Part shown: positions 18,894 through 27,576 of the stretch, in pieces
How the letters are laid out: every line of letters begins with the position of its first letter
Numbering within the stretch: the stretch's first letter is position 1
NCBI GenBank assembly: GCA_902826835.1
Contig: CADEGH010000002.1
Span: forward strand, 124,001 to 188,000
Reading direction: 5' to 3'
DNA from: an uncultured bacterium
Lineage (GTDB): Bacteria; Planctomycetota; GCA-002687715
Length of the DNA: 64,000 nt
Position numbers and translations under genes: made by a program
Notes under the pieces: model-generated
Database searches by the model: none
What the model saw: the letters and a program-made list of their open reading frames with translations, nothing else
What the model was told of the DNA's origin: nothing

Positions 18894-20066
18894 TTGATTC
18901 CCCGCGACAACCATGCGACCGTCGTGCGCGGCCTCCTGGCCCGCAACCCCGTGGTCGCCTTGCTCGGCGCACGTCAGGTCGGCAAGACCACCCTTGCCAG
19001 GAAGCTCGCCGGCGCGGCCCGCCGTGCCGAGTTCTTCGACCTCGAGCGAGCCGCCGATGTGGCGCGCCTCACCGATCCGGAGCTGGCGCTCGGCCCGCTG
19101 CGGGGCATCGTCGTACTCGACGAGATCCAGCGACGCCCGGACCTGGTCCCGGCGCTGCGAGTCCTAGCGGATCGACCGCGCAGCCCTGCCCGCTTTCTCG
19201 TGCTGGGGAGCGCCGCCCCGGTACTGTTGCGGCAGAGCTCGGAATCCCTGGCCGGCCGGATCGCGTTTCACGAATTGCCTGGCCTCAGCCTCGCGGAAGT
19301 CGGCGCGACCGCCCTCGACCGGTTGTGGCTTCGTGGAGGGTTTCCGAGGGCGTTCACGGCACGCTCCACCAGCGAGAGTGCGTCTTGGCGCCGTGACTTC
19401 GTGCGGACCTTTCTCGAGCGCGATGTTCCGCAACTCGACATCGCTATTCCCCCAGTCACGCTGGAGCGCTTTTTGTCGATGCTCGCCCACTATCATGGCC
19501 AAGTCTGGAACGCCTCGGAGCTCGGCCGATCGTTCGGAGTGTCGCATCACGCAGTCCGGCGATATCTCGAGGCGCTCGAACGCACATTCATGTTGCGGGT
19601 CCTCCGGCCATGGGCGGAGAACCTGGCCAAACGACAGGTGAAGTCGCCGAAGGTCTACATACGAGACAGCGGTTTGCTCCATACACTGCTCGACATCGAC
19701 GACAGCAATCATCTCGAGCGTCACCCCAAGGTCGGGGCGTCGTGGGAGGGATTTGTCGTCGAGGCGTTGATCCAGCGACTCGGCGCCCGCGCGGATCAGT
19801 GCTACTTCTGGGCGACCCATTCCGGCGCCGAACTCGACCTGCTCGTCATCGACGGCACACGGCGGTTCGGATTCGAGATCAAGCGCACCACCGCACCGAG
19901 CGTGACACCATCGATGCGGAATGCACTCTCGGATCTCGGCCTCACGAGCCTCGACGTCCTGCACGCTGGGGATGCAACATTCCCACTCGCGCTGTCGATT
20001 CGGGCGGTGGCAGCGCACCGCCTGCTCGACGACATTGAGCCGCTGAAAAGTCAACGACGCACCTGA
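18894..20066 (+). CDS. AAA-type ATPase of the DUF4143 family
   Basis: The protein has 390 residues from a TTG start. The N-terminal P-loop domain has GARQVGKTT (residues ~25-33), the Walker B-like GIVVLDEIQRRPDL, and LVLGSAAP. A winged-helix-like segment (ELGRSFGVSHHAVRRYLEALE) follows. The C-terminal DUF4143 part has KVYIRDSGLLHTLL and a PD-(D/E)XK-like HSGAELDLL...FEIKRT, in which the Asp, Glu and Lys of such nuclease folds can be seen. Members are widespread in accessory regions; their function is not firmly known, although toxin-like and defence roles have been proposed. A near-identical gene plan with its own palindrome lies 2.2 kb downstream on the other strand. Confidence 0.85.
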   Translation: MIPRDNHATVVRGLLARNPVVALLGARQVGKTTLARKLAGAARRAEFFDLERAADVARLTDPELALGPLRGIVVLDEIQRRPDLVPALRVLADRPRSPARFLVLGSAAPVLLRQSSESLAGRIAFHELPGLSLAEVGATALDRLWLRGGFPRAFTARSTSESASWRRDFVRTFLERDVPQLDIAIPPVTLERFLSMLAHYHGQVWNASELGRSFGVSHHAVRRYLEALERTFMLRVLRPWAENLAKRQVKSPKVYIRDSGLLHTLLDIDDSNHLERHPKVGASWEGFVVEALIQRLGARADQCYFWATHSGAELDLLVIDGTRRFGFEIKRTTAPSVTPSMRNALSDLGLTSLDVLHAGDATFPLALSIRAVAAHRLLDDIEPLKSQRRT

Positions 20067-20268
20067 CTGTCGACGGCTGTCCAAGTCGTCAGACGCGGGA
20101 CGCCCTCGACTTCCCCCGGGGGTGAATGCCGCGGGAACGGGACGCTCGAGCAACTGCGGATTGCCCTGATTCAATGACATAGTCCTCAAAAGCAACGCCG
20201 ACCGATGGGTGCAGCAAGTACCGTAGTAGCATACCCGCCGAAGGCGCGCACCCACCTTCGAGATCATC

Positions 20269-22188
20269 ATGAGCGACTCAGACCAAGTCTCTTCAGCTAC
20301 TGGTGTCCCGGAATACCGGGCTCAGCCGTTCGGGTCGCCGTGGTCCCCGGAGGGTCCCGACTCGCCTCATGCGTTGGACTACAAGTTCAGTATCAGCGAC
20401 CCCGACTCGCAGGCTCGGGTGAAGGAACTCATTGCCAAGGAACGCGCGGTTCCAGGGTCCCAGGTGCTGTCCCTCGGCTGGCTCAAGCAACGTGGGCGCT
20501 ACGTGAGCTTCAATCCGAGCCAAACCAAGCGCGGCTGCTTTGTCCAAGCCGGCTGTGTGGTGACTGACGGCTTTGGCACCGGAAAAATCAATCGCGTTCT
20601 CACGGCATACCGGTCCGAACATCAGTTCCACGACTCGACCGTGCGTCGCCACACTTCGGGGTTTTCCGGAGTCTTCGCGACGGTTTTGGCGTCATTCAAG
20701 AAGCAAGACCCCTTTGGGCACGTTCCGACTTCCCTCTTCAACGACATCCACGACTACTGCCCTTGGGCCCTGTTTTCCCGTAAGCTCCTCCTGCCTGATA
20801 TCCACATGGATTCCCGATTCGTCGGGTTGGCTTACAACTTCAGAGACGAAAAGTGCGGCTACATTTTTCTCATTTGGCACGTCAGAACACGCACTTGCCC
20901 CGAAGTCATGCAAGTTCCTGCCTGTCAATCCAGCCATCATGACGTGCCGTTCTGGCAAGATTGCCGTGAGGTACAAGCGGTCGACTTGGCGAACAAACCG
21001 ATCGACCAGTTCGCGCTCGCCCGAGTGCTCGGCTGGAGCTTGCCCGACTTGTCGATGGACGAAAATCGCGGTTTTCTCGAATTTCCGAAGTTTGCGGATG
21101 TGTGGAAGCAGAATCCGCCAATCCCGGCGGTCGTCGAAAGGGATGAAGTGATCCTCGACCTCCTCCGGATGTACCAGCAGGAGTTCCACGGATCACGGCG
21201 GGCCATAGACGCAGAGCAGCTTCGCACCGCAAAGGAAAAAGCGCTCCAGAGAGATCTCGCTGGCTATCTCGAGGAGAGTTGCTATCGACATCGAATCCAT
21301 GCGCGGATCCAAGCCGAGGTGCCGCTGGGATGGATGCCGCAGGCCGGACGAGCCGACATCGTCGTGGAAGTGTACGATTACTTCGGCGGTGACGACAAGC
21401 CCCTGCCACGGTTGCGCTTCCGATACTTGATCGAATGCAAACTGTCCGATAAGGCCGAAAACGAGACCGAATACATCAACCAGTGCAAGGAGTATCGCGC
21501 TTCGAGCTCGCGAGTTTGTGACGGAGACCGAATTCTGCATGGCTTTGACGCGATTGTCATTCTGCACGGAGTGACCGGTCCGCAGTCTCGTTTCGCGCTT
21601 CAGGGAGCAATCACCTACCCGGATCGATCCCAACCCATTCATGTGGTCAGGGTTGCCGTCAGTCCGGCAGCACCGAGCAAGGCTCCGCCGACGCGCGAGG
21701 TGGTCCACGCGATTATTCCACTTGCGGATGCGAAGGGAAACGTCCACAGGTTGCTGTTCACGCAGACCAAGGATGATCCCAGCCCTCGCCTCCCGGGAGG
21801 AAGAGTCGAGGCGGGAGAAAACCACATCCAGGCTCTCTTTCGCGAATTGGACGAGGAACTGGATCTGAAGCGAGGCGACATTGATGAGGTAATCCAAATC
21901 AGTCCCGGGTCGGATCGCAAGGAAGCCGGCTTTACGTCGCTTGAATTGAGCCGGAGCAGCGGCGAGATGCGACTCTACCTCCTACACCCTTTTCTCGTGG
22001 TTCTGACTCTCGATGCGCGTCGACGAATTGCGGCACAGTTGGGCCGAGGCGATCACCAGCCCAGGGCGGCTTTGATATCCGAGTGGTCGGAAGTCGGACT
22101 GGGACACAACACCGACTACGCGAAGGCGATATTGCCGCACTTGAACCCTGAAATGATGCGAATGGCCGCGATAGACCTTGGAGACTGA
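20269..22188 (+). CDS. PD-(D/E)XK-like domain fused to a Nudix hydrolase domain
   Basis: The protein has 639 residues. The first ~330 match nothing I recognise and hold several Cys and aromatic residues. Residues ~340-420 show a nuclease-like core: RADIVVEV (D363), then YLIECKLSD (E389-C390-K391) and NQCKEY. Residues ~480-630 contain a Nudix box GRVEAGE-x7-RELDEELDL (511-533), which keeps the catalytic Glu residues but has Asp where Gly is usual near the end. A chain that may both cut nucleic acid and hydrolyse a nucleotide derivative, sitting among defence genes, suggests an anti-phage effector. That is inference. It stands alone, with ~200 bp before it and ~120 bp after. Confidence 0.65.
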   Translation: MSDSDQVSSATGVPEYRAQPFGSPWSPEGPDSPHALDYKFSISDPDSQARVKELIAKERAVPGSQVLSLGWLKQRGRYVSFNPSQTKRGCFVQAGCVVTDGFGTGKINRVLTAYRSEHQFHDSTVRRHTSGFSGVFATVLASFKKQDPFGHVPTSLFNDIHDYCPWALFSRKLLLPDIHMDSRFVGLAYNFRDEKCGYIFLIWHVRTRTCPEVMQVPACQSSHHDVPFWQDCREVQAVDLANKPIDQFALARVLGWSLPDLSMDENRGFLEFPKFADVWKQNPPIPAVVERDEVILDLLRMYQQEFHGSRRAIDAEQLRTAKEKALQRDLAGYLEESCYRHRIHARIQAEVPLGWMPQAGRADIVVEVYDYFGGDDKPLPRLRFRYLIECKLSDKAENETEYINQCKEYRASSSRVCDGDRILHGFDAIVILHGVTGPQSRFALQGAITYPDRSQPIHVVRVAVSPAAPSKAPPTREVVHAIIPLADAKGNVHRLLFTQTKDDPSPRLPGGRVEAGENHIQALFRELDEELDLKRGDIDEVIQISPGSDRKEAGFTSLELSRSSGEMRLYLLHPFLVVLTLDARRRIAAQLGRGDHQPRAALISEWSEVGLGHNTDYAKAILPHLNPEMMRMAAIDLGD

Positions 22189-22311
22189 GCGCCCACGTTG
22201 ACAGCATCCAGGACGTCTGGCGCACCGCGGTCGACGGCTTCTCAAAAGCGCGGCAAGGCGGTGCGCGGGCCTGCGCAGTGCGACTGATCCCCGTCAGTCT
22301 CGAATTCGGAC

Positions 22312-23451
22312 TCAGCGCAGTTCCGAGACGAGGTCAGCGAAGCTCACCACGCGGATACGATCGCTCAGGTCATAGGAGCGGTCGCCGGGGTACACGACCC
22401 GCAGGCGGTCGAGCTTCAGGGTTTCGATCGCCGAGCGCATCGATGCCGTGGTCGTCGGGGCGTCGGAGGACTTGAACTCGAAGCCAAGGCGTCGGCCCCG
22501 GTGCACGGAGAAGAGGTCGAGTTCGGCTCCGGAGTGCGTTCCCCAGAAATAGGCGTCCGAAGTTCCGAGTAGCCGCAGCACCTGCTCGACCGCGAAACCC
22601 TCGAACGAAGCACCGCGCTTGGGATGGCCGGAGAGATCTCGCACGGAGCCAATTCCGAGAAGCGCGTGGAGGAGACCACTGTCCCTGACATAGATCTTGG
22701 GCGCTTTGATCTGGCGCTTGCCGATGTTCTCGAACCACGGGACGAGTTGCCGAACGACGTACGAGCCGGTGAGAATGTCGAGGTAGCGCCGCGCCGTGGG
22801 CTAGGACGTGCCGAGCGACCGCGCGAACTCCGCGGCATTCCAGGTTTGACCGTGGTAGTGGGCCACCATGGTCCAGAAGCGCCGCAGCGTCGCCGCCGGA
22901 ATCGTGATTCCGAGCTGCGGGACATCACGTTCGAGGTAGGAAGTGATGAACGCCTCGCGCCAGGCTCGGCTCTCGCGCTCCGTTCGGGCGAGAAACGACC
23001 GCGGATAGCCGCCTCGCCACCACAGCCGACTCCAGTGGTCGACGCCGGACTCCGTGAGGTCGAAGCCTCCCATCTCGACGTACCGAACTCGGCCGGCGAG
23101 GGTCTCGGCCACCCCTCGCACCAAATTGGGTGACGCACTGCCGAGGAGGAGGAATCGCGCCCGAATCGGCCGACGATCCGCAAGAACCCTGAGCGTCTCG
23201 AACAGGGCCGGCTGGCGCTGGATTTCGTCAATCACCACCAGTCCCCGCATCGCTCCGAGCGTCCGCTGTGGCGCCTCGAGCCGCGCCACATCGATGGCAT
23301 CTTCGAGGTCGAAGAACTGCTCGCGCGCCTTGCTTACGATCTGCTTGGCAAGCGTCGTTTTCCCGCATTGACGCGGCCCGAGCAGCGCCACCACCGGACT
23401 CTCCCGGACTGCGGCGCGAAGCTCGGCCTCCAAGTTCTTTCGTTCCCGCAT
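22312..23451 (-). pseudogene. DUF4143-family ATPase with one in-frame amber stop
   Basis: Read through, the frame encodes ~379 residues with the same plan as the gene at 18894-20066: GPRQCGKTT, GLVVIDEIQRQPAL, LLLGSASPNL, YLERDVPQLGI, then APKIYVRDSGLLHALL and HSGAELDLF...FEFKSS. A single TAG at 22801-22803 falls in the winged-helix region (FARSLGTS-stop-PTARRYLDIL). A one-base change from a Glu GAG codon is the simplest cause. Both halves stay in the same frame with good codon use, so the lesion is recent, or a sequencing error. The ATG (MRERKN) is preferred to an in-frame TTG inside the palindrome. Confidence 0.8.
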
Positions 23452-23466
23452 GGAGGAATCTTGCCC

Positions 23467-23497
23467 TGAAAATCGAAAGTCCAACTTTCGATTTTCA
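23467..23497. promoter_or_regulatory. 14-bp perfect inverted repeat before the second DUF4143 gene
   Basis: The arms tgaaaatcgaaagt (23467-23480) and actttcgattttca (23484-23497) are perfectly complementary with a 3-nt spacer. The position just upstream of the minus-strand start parallels the palindrome of the first DUF4143 gene, but the arm sequence differs. It is probably an operator or leader hairpin. Confidence 0.55.
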
Positions 23498-23569
23498 ACC
23501 CTGCGATGAGTCCCCGAAGTCCCCCTTCGGCCGGTGCAAGGGAGGGGGCGCGCGGTCGAATTTCGGCGT

Positions 23570-24841
23570 TCAGGGAGCGGAGAGCCAGCCGAAGCGGGGT
23601 GACTTTGCCGACACTATGGGGTGGATAGTGCCGTCGCTGGCGTGGGCAAGATGGAGGATCGGCGGGATCGGGTCTCCGACTAGACCGGCCGCAAACTCAC
23701 CGCAGGGAGAAACGCGCACGGGACGCCGCTCCGATCCGGAGCCGGTCCAGCGCAGGCTCCAGAGGGGCAGCTTCTTCGGTGGTACGAAGAGCGCGCTGTC
23801 GCGTAGCTCGAACCGACCTCGTCGCAGGCTCGAGGTCTGGTCCCGATGCCCAACCTCCGGATCCGGCCACAATGTGGCAGCCTTGGAAACCGGGCGAGGC
23901 GCCGACTGCTCCCCGGTCTTAAGGCCACCATCCACCCACCTCAGTTGCCAAGTGAACAAGCCGGGCGTCTCATCGATCATCACGGTGTCTTCCCACCGCA
24001 AAGTGTCTTCCGAGAGCCAGCGGAATTCGGGTGCCGGCTTCTGGGGAAGAAGGTGGTGACACGGCGGAGTAGGGATTGCGAAGGTGCGCAGAGTGGAACC
24101 GTCCCCGGTCGCGTGGACGACGAGGCGCCAACCGGGAACATCATCGCCCGGCGGAACCATGGTCGCCACCGCGCTGCCTTGCGGAGAAAATTCCGCCGGA
24201 CAACCGTAACCGCGGCGCAGGCCCGCGTAGGCCCCGAGCGAAAGCGGCGGCTTTCCGGTCGCGGATGTCATTAGGAACAACTCACCAGGCTTGGTGGGCG
24301 AGGCACCGACCAACAGCAGTGATCCTTCCCGGGCGGCAAGGCACGCCAAGAAGCCCTCGGATTCTTGAGTGCTCGACTCGGTACCGGCGCGCAGATTGTA
24401 AGTGCGAACCCCAAACCCGGAGTGGGCAGGACTGATGCGGTAGCGCAGGGACAACCGTCCGTTCCAATAGTGAAGGCAATCCTCCCGTTCGCCAGTCGCG
24501 ACCAGGCGGGCCGTGCCGGATTCCGAATCGGCGAGGTAGAACCCAGGAGCTCCTCCCCCCTTTTGATGGACCAAGACCTGATGGGGGCCAACCCTTCCGA
24601 TCGGCTCGATCACGCCGACTCCCGACAACCACCCGGCCTCGCGAGTTACCCCGGTCGGATCCCAGAAGTCCACGATTCCAGAGGTCGGCGGATTCTGAGT
24701 TGCCCCTGAAGGCGAGGCCCCTTCGACCCACAGGAACGATCCGGGCGGAAGCGGAACCGCGCGGACGGAAAGCTGTCCGGGGGCCAGGGCCACCAAGGCG
24801 CCGAGGAAACCGGTCACGATCAGCCAAGTGCGAATTTGCAT
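23570..24841 (-). CDS. Secreted beta-propeller-like protein of unknown function (paralogue 1)
   Basis: The protein has 423 residues beginning MQIRTWLIVTGFLGALVALA, a signal peptide ending near APGQ. The body has evenly spaced beta-strand-like segments such as GFYLADSESGTARLV, PAEFSPQGSAVATMV, RWLSEDTLRWED and VRVSPCGEFAAGL. These resemble WD40/TolB-style propeller blades, and several read like printable state summaries (values with labels), but I cannot name a family. It aligns along its whole length with the next gene downstream on the plus map (24874-26142), so the two are a tandem duplication 32 bp apart, transcribed on the minus strand. Confidence 0.6.
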   Translation of the reverse strand: MQIRTWLIVTGFLGALVALAPGQLSVRAVPLPPGSFLWVEGASPSGATQNPPTSGIVDFWDPTGVTREAGWLSGVGVIEPIGRVGPHQVLVHQKGGGAPGFYLADSESGTARLVATGEREDCLHYWNGRLSLRYRISPAHSGFGVRTYNLRAGTESSTQESEGFLACLAAREGSLLLVGASPTKPGELFLMTSATGKPPLSLGAYAGLRRGYGCPAEFSPQGSAVATMVPPGDDVPGWRLVVHATGDGSTLRTFAIPTPPCHHLLPQKPAPEFRWLSEDTLRWEDTVMIDETPGLFTWQLRWVDGGLKTGEQSAPRPVSKAATLWPDPEVGHRDQTSSLRRGRFELRDSALFVPPKKLPLWSLRWTGSGSERRPVRVSPCGEFAAGLVGDPIPPILHLAHASDGTIHPIVSAKSPRFGWLSAP

Positions 24842-24873
24842 GGAATTTCTGCCGACAATGAGGTTCCTCGGAA

Positions 24874-26142
24874 CTATCGCGAAGGCAGCCAGCCGAAGAG
24901 CGGAGCTCGGCCTTTTTCGATCGGCGAGGCGCGGGGCGGTTCGGCGGTAGCCAAATTGAGAGTGATGACGCCGGGTTCGGTCTCGATCCCGGCGGCGTAT
25001 TGGCCACAGGGCGAAACGCGGATGGGCGAATAGAACTTCCGATCCGGTCGCTCCCAAGAGTCGATGAGAGGCGTTTCTTGACCCGGCACCGTTAGTCGAC
25101 CCGGGGCCAACTGGAATTTGCCGACGGTCATGCGTCCGTGTTCATCGGGGACGTCGGCCTGGACCTCATGGCGGAGTTCCAGCCCGGTCCGGTATTCCCG
25201 CTCGCCGAAGAGTTGCCCGCTCGAGACTCTCGCGTCGACCCACCACATACTTCCATTGAGAATCGAGAGCGCCACGTCCTTCGGAGCTCGCGTTTCGGAC
25301 CAACGCAGCGCGTCCTGGTCCAGCCAAACAAACTCAAGGGTTGGTCGCATGCTCGAGAGCGGCGAAACATCCACGCTCTCGATGTCCCATTCCCGGACCA
25401 ACTCCCCGTTCGACGCCCGCCTCACCACGAGACGCCACTTCAGGTGTCCCTCGGAAGGCATCACGGAGAAGGCGACTAAATTCCCGTCGGGGGAAAACGC
25501 ACCGCGCACGCCCCACGCCCGCGCGAGACTGGGCCAGGTTCCAAGCGAGACGGCCTCAGCATCGGCGTTGATGGGGACCACGAGAATCTCTGGGGCGCTC
25601 TTGTCATTGGTCAGAGCCAAGACGCGGCCCGCGGAGAAATCGAGCACCTGAAAATATTGGCCCTGCCCGACCACTCGTGGCCCCGCCGTCCCATCGAGAG
25701 AGTAGGCGACAACCTGGAACGCGAACTCACCCCGACTCCGACTCTCCCTCAACACCAGGGCGCGTTCATGCGTTCCTACGAAGGTCTCGGCGGCACCCGG
25801 GGCAAGAAAAGTCGATTTCCCGGATTCGGAATTCACCAGATAGAAACCCGGCTGGGTTCCGCGTTCCACATGCACCAGCACTTCTTGCCGGCTCAATCTC
25901 TCCACCGGCAGGACAACGCCGGAACCCTCCAGCCACGCCTGCAGGCCTACTCTGTCCGAGGGATCCAAGAGCTGAACGATGGTCCGATCCGTGGGCGCCG
26001 CCCCCCCGAACTCCCTCGTGGCGCCGCCCACCCAGAGGAGCGATGAAGCAGGGAGTGTGCAAGCCTTCACTTCCAGTTGGCATCGGATCATCGGCGCGAC
26101 GGCCGCGACGCAAATCGCGAGCAAGATGACGGACGGGCGCAT
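24874..26142 (-). CDS. Secreted beta-propeller-like protein of unknown function (paralogue 2)
   Basis: The protein has 422 residues with a signal peptide (MRPSVILLAICVAAVAPMI, then RCQLEVKA). It shares with its neighbour the blocks LPASSLLWV.GA, GFYLVNSESGKSTFL, GAFSPDGNLVAFSV, FVWLDQDALRWSE and IRVSPCGQYAAGI near the end. The two are about equally diverged throughout, so both appear intact and under constraint. It is first in this two-gene minus-strand unit. The function is unknown; a periplasmic or extracellular propeller is the likely fold. Confidence 0.6.
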   Translation of the reverse strand: MRPSVILLAICVAAVAPMIRCQLEVKACTLPASSLLWVGGATREFGGAAPTDRTIVQLLDPSDRVGLQAWLEGSGVVLPVERLSRQEVLVHVERGTQPGFYLVNSESGKSTFLAPGAAETFVGTHERALVLRESRSRGEFAFQVVAYSLDGTAGPRVVGQGQYFQVLDFSAGRVLALTNDKSAPEILVVPINADAEAVSLGTWPSLARAWGVRGAFSPDGNLVAFSVMPSEGHLKWRLVVRRASNGELVREWDIESVDVSPLSSMRPTLEFVWLDQDALRWSETRAPKDVALSILNGSMWWVDARVSSGQLFGEREYRTGLELRHEVQADVPDEHGRMTVGKFQLAPGRLTVPGQETPLIDSWERPDRKFYSPIRVSPCGQYAAGIETEPGVITLNLATAEPPRASPIEKGRAPLFGWLPSR

Positions 26143-26256
26143 CGCTATTCTCGATGTGGGTTGACAGGTCTCGATTACCCTACGAGCCGGGTGATCCGGC
26201 CACGGTCACAAGCCTGTCACAGGCGATCGGAATCCAATCGCGGCGCCACGCCCACT

Positions 26257-27228
26257 TCAGGAAGCCGCGGCGGCGGCCGCGGCTTGGGCGGCGGCAATCA
26301 GAACTTGAAGCAGGAGGATCGACTGTTGGACCGCGAGGGCGGGGCGGCTCGGATCGTCGGCGGTCAGCTCGAGCAGGGTCGTGCCGGAGGCCAGGATGAA
26401 GGAAGTGTTCTTGGTCGGCTTCTGCGGAAGGGCCGCCATCACATCCCGGTGGCGCGCCAAGGTGTCACAGACCTCGGGGACCGCCTGCCTCGTGAACGTG
26501 AGCAGGGCTAGGTCGTCGTAGTCGCTCGAGTTCATCCACAACCCCCGCTCCTCGAAGGTTCGGTAGAGATCTCGGCAACGCGCAACCACGCTGTCGACCG
26601 GGCCGGGGTGGAAGTAGAGAATCTGAGTCGCGCGTTGGAGCAAATCCCCGCTCCGGAACTTCTCGCGCTGCAACCCCTGGTAGAGGCCTTCGAGACGCGC
26701 CGAAATCTCGCTCGGCGATTGATGGGTCGTGGCCAGAAACGCGCAGGCCGGCCAGTCCCCACGATTGGTGAGCCACGGATGCGCCGTTTTCATCTGAGCA
26801 TGGATGGCCGCGATCCGCTCGACGCTGGCCGCATCCACGCGGCGATCTCGCTTGCCTTCGAGAAGGGCATAGATCGCCATCGACTCGTGCACACGATCCA
26901 CCCACCGGAAGTGCGATTTGAACAGGGGTTCAGCCCTCTCGACTTCCGAGAAAAACTCCGCGGCCGGCCAGCGGCTGCGAATCAAGAGTGCGCCTAAGAG
27001 CGAGTCGATCGCCGACCGCCGATACCAGGGCATCCGCGCCTTGATTTCCTCACAGATCGCGTCGAACGCCGCGGTGGTCTCCGCAACCGGTCGATCCTCC
27101 AGACAGAGTACGAGGCTCGCGTAGCGGTAGAGCTCGAACCCGTTCCACCACGAGCGACCTTCCATCATCGCGGAGTAGAGGCGACAGAATCGATCGAGCA
27201 CGGAACCTGCGGATGCCGCGTTGCTCAA
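26257..27228 (-). CDS. DUF4003-like protein
   Basis: The protein has 323 residues, probably cytoplasmic and mostly helical. Segments such as MKTAHPWLTNRGDWPACAFLA and ELYRYASLVLC recall DUF4003 proteins of Firmicutes, whose function is unknown. It ends in an Ala-rich tail. The start is a TTG, supported by a GGAGG at 27235-27239 with 6-nt spacing. A small lipoprotein gene lies 15 bp upstream on the same strand, so the two are probably co-transcribed. Confidence 0.55.
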   Translation of the reverse strand: MSNAASAGSVLDRFCRLYSAMMEGRSWWNGFELYRYASLVLCLEDRPVAETTAAFDAICEEIKARMPWYRRSAIDSLLGALLIRSRWPAAEFFSEVERAEPLFKSHFRWVDRVHESMAIYALLEGKRDRRVDAASVERIAAIHAQMKTAHPWLTNRGDWPACAFLATTHQSPSEISARLEGLYQGLQREKFRSGDLLQRATQILYFHPGPVDSVVARCRDLYRTFEERGLWMNSSDYDDLALLTFTRQAVPEVCDTLARHRDVMAALPQKPTKNTSFILASGTTLLELTADDPSRPALAVQQSILLLQVLIAAAQAAAAAAAS

Positions 27229-27234
27229 AGATGA

Positions 27235-27239
27235 CCTCC
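27235..27239 (-). promoter_or_regulatory. Shine-Dalgarno (GGAGG) deciding a TTG start
   Basis: A perfect GGAGG on the minus strand, 6 nt before the TTG of the DUF4003-like gene. No ATG in that frame is as well placed. Confidence 0.6.
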
Positions 27240-27243
27240 AGCT

Positions 27244-27522
27244 TCAGCGACCGCTCGGAACGGTCTCGGTGTTCGATTCGACGAGGTTGCCGGCGCGGTC
27301 GAACTTCATGATCAACCGGCGCTTGCCACCCTTGACTTCGGTTTCCCAGATCGCGGTCTGGGAGCCATCCGCGGAGCGCGAAGCCCCAGTGGGCGGTCGG
27401 CCGATTTGGCGGACCGCCTGGTCGTAGGTCAGAGGCGCGGGGCCGCCCTGCGAGGAACCCGAGTTCTCGCCGGCGCAGGCCACGAGCACCAAGGACAACA
27501 GCCAATAAGAGAGCTTGCGCAT
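27244..27522 (-). CDS. Small lipoprotein
   Basis: The protein has 92 residues. A short signal (MRKLSYWLLSLVLVAC) ends in a lipobox LVAC with Cys at residue 16, followed by a Gly/Ser-rich linker. The ~55-residue body (YDQAVRQIGRPPTGA ... AIWET ... IMKFDRAGNLVES) has the look of small SmpA/BamE-like folds, in which a helix precedes a three-strand sheet, but the match is too weak to assign. It is an envelope protein of unknown role, first of two minus-strand genes. Confidence 0.6.
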   Translation of the reverse strand: MRKLSYWLLSLVLVACAGENSGSSQGGPAPLTYDQAVRQIGRPPTGASRSADGSQTAIWETEVKGGKRRLIMKFDRAGNLVESNTETVPSGR

Positions 27523-27576
27523 GGCGCAGGATAACCCGGGATCGTCAGCCGCGGGCGCGCCATGTAGGCTTGGCCC

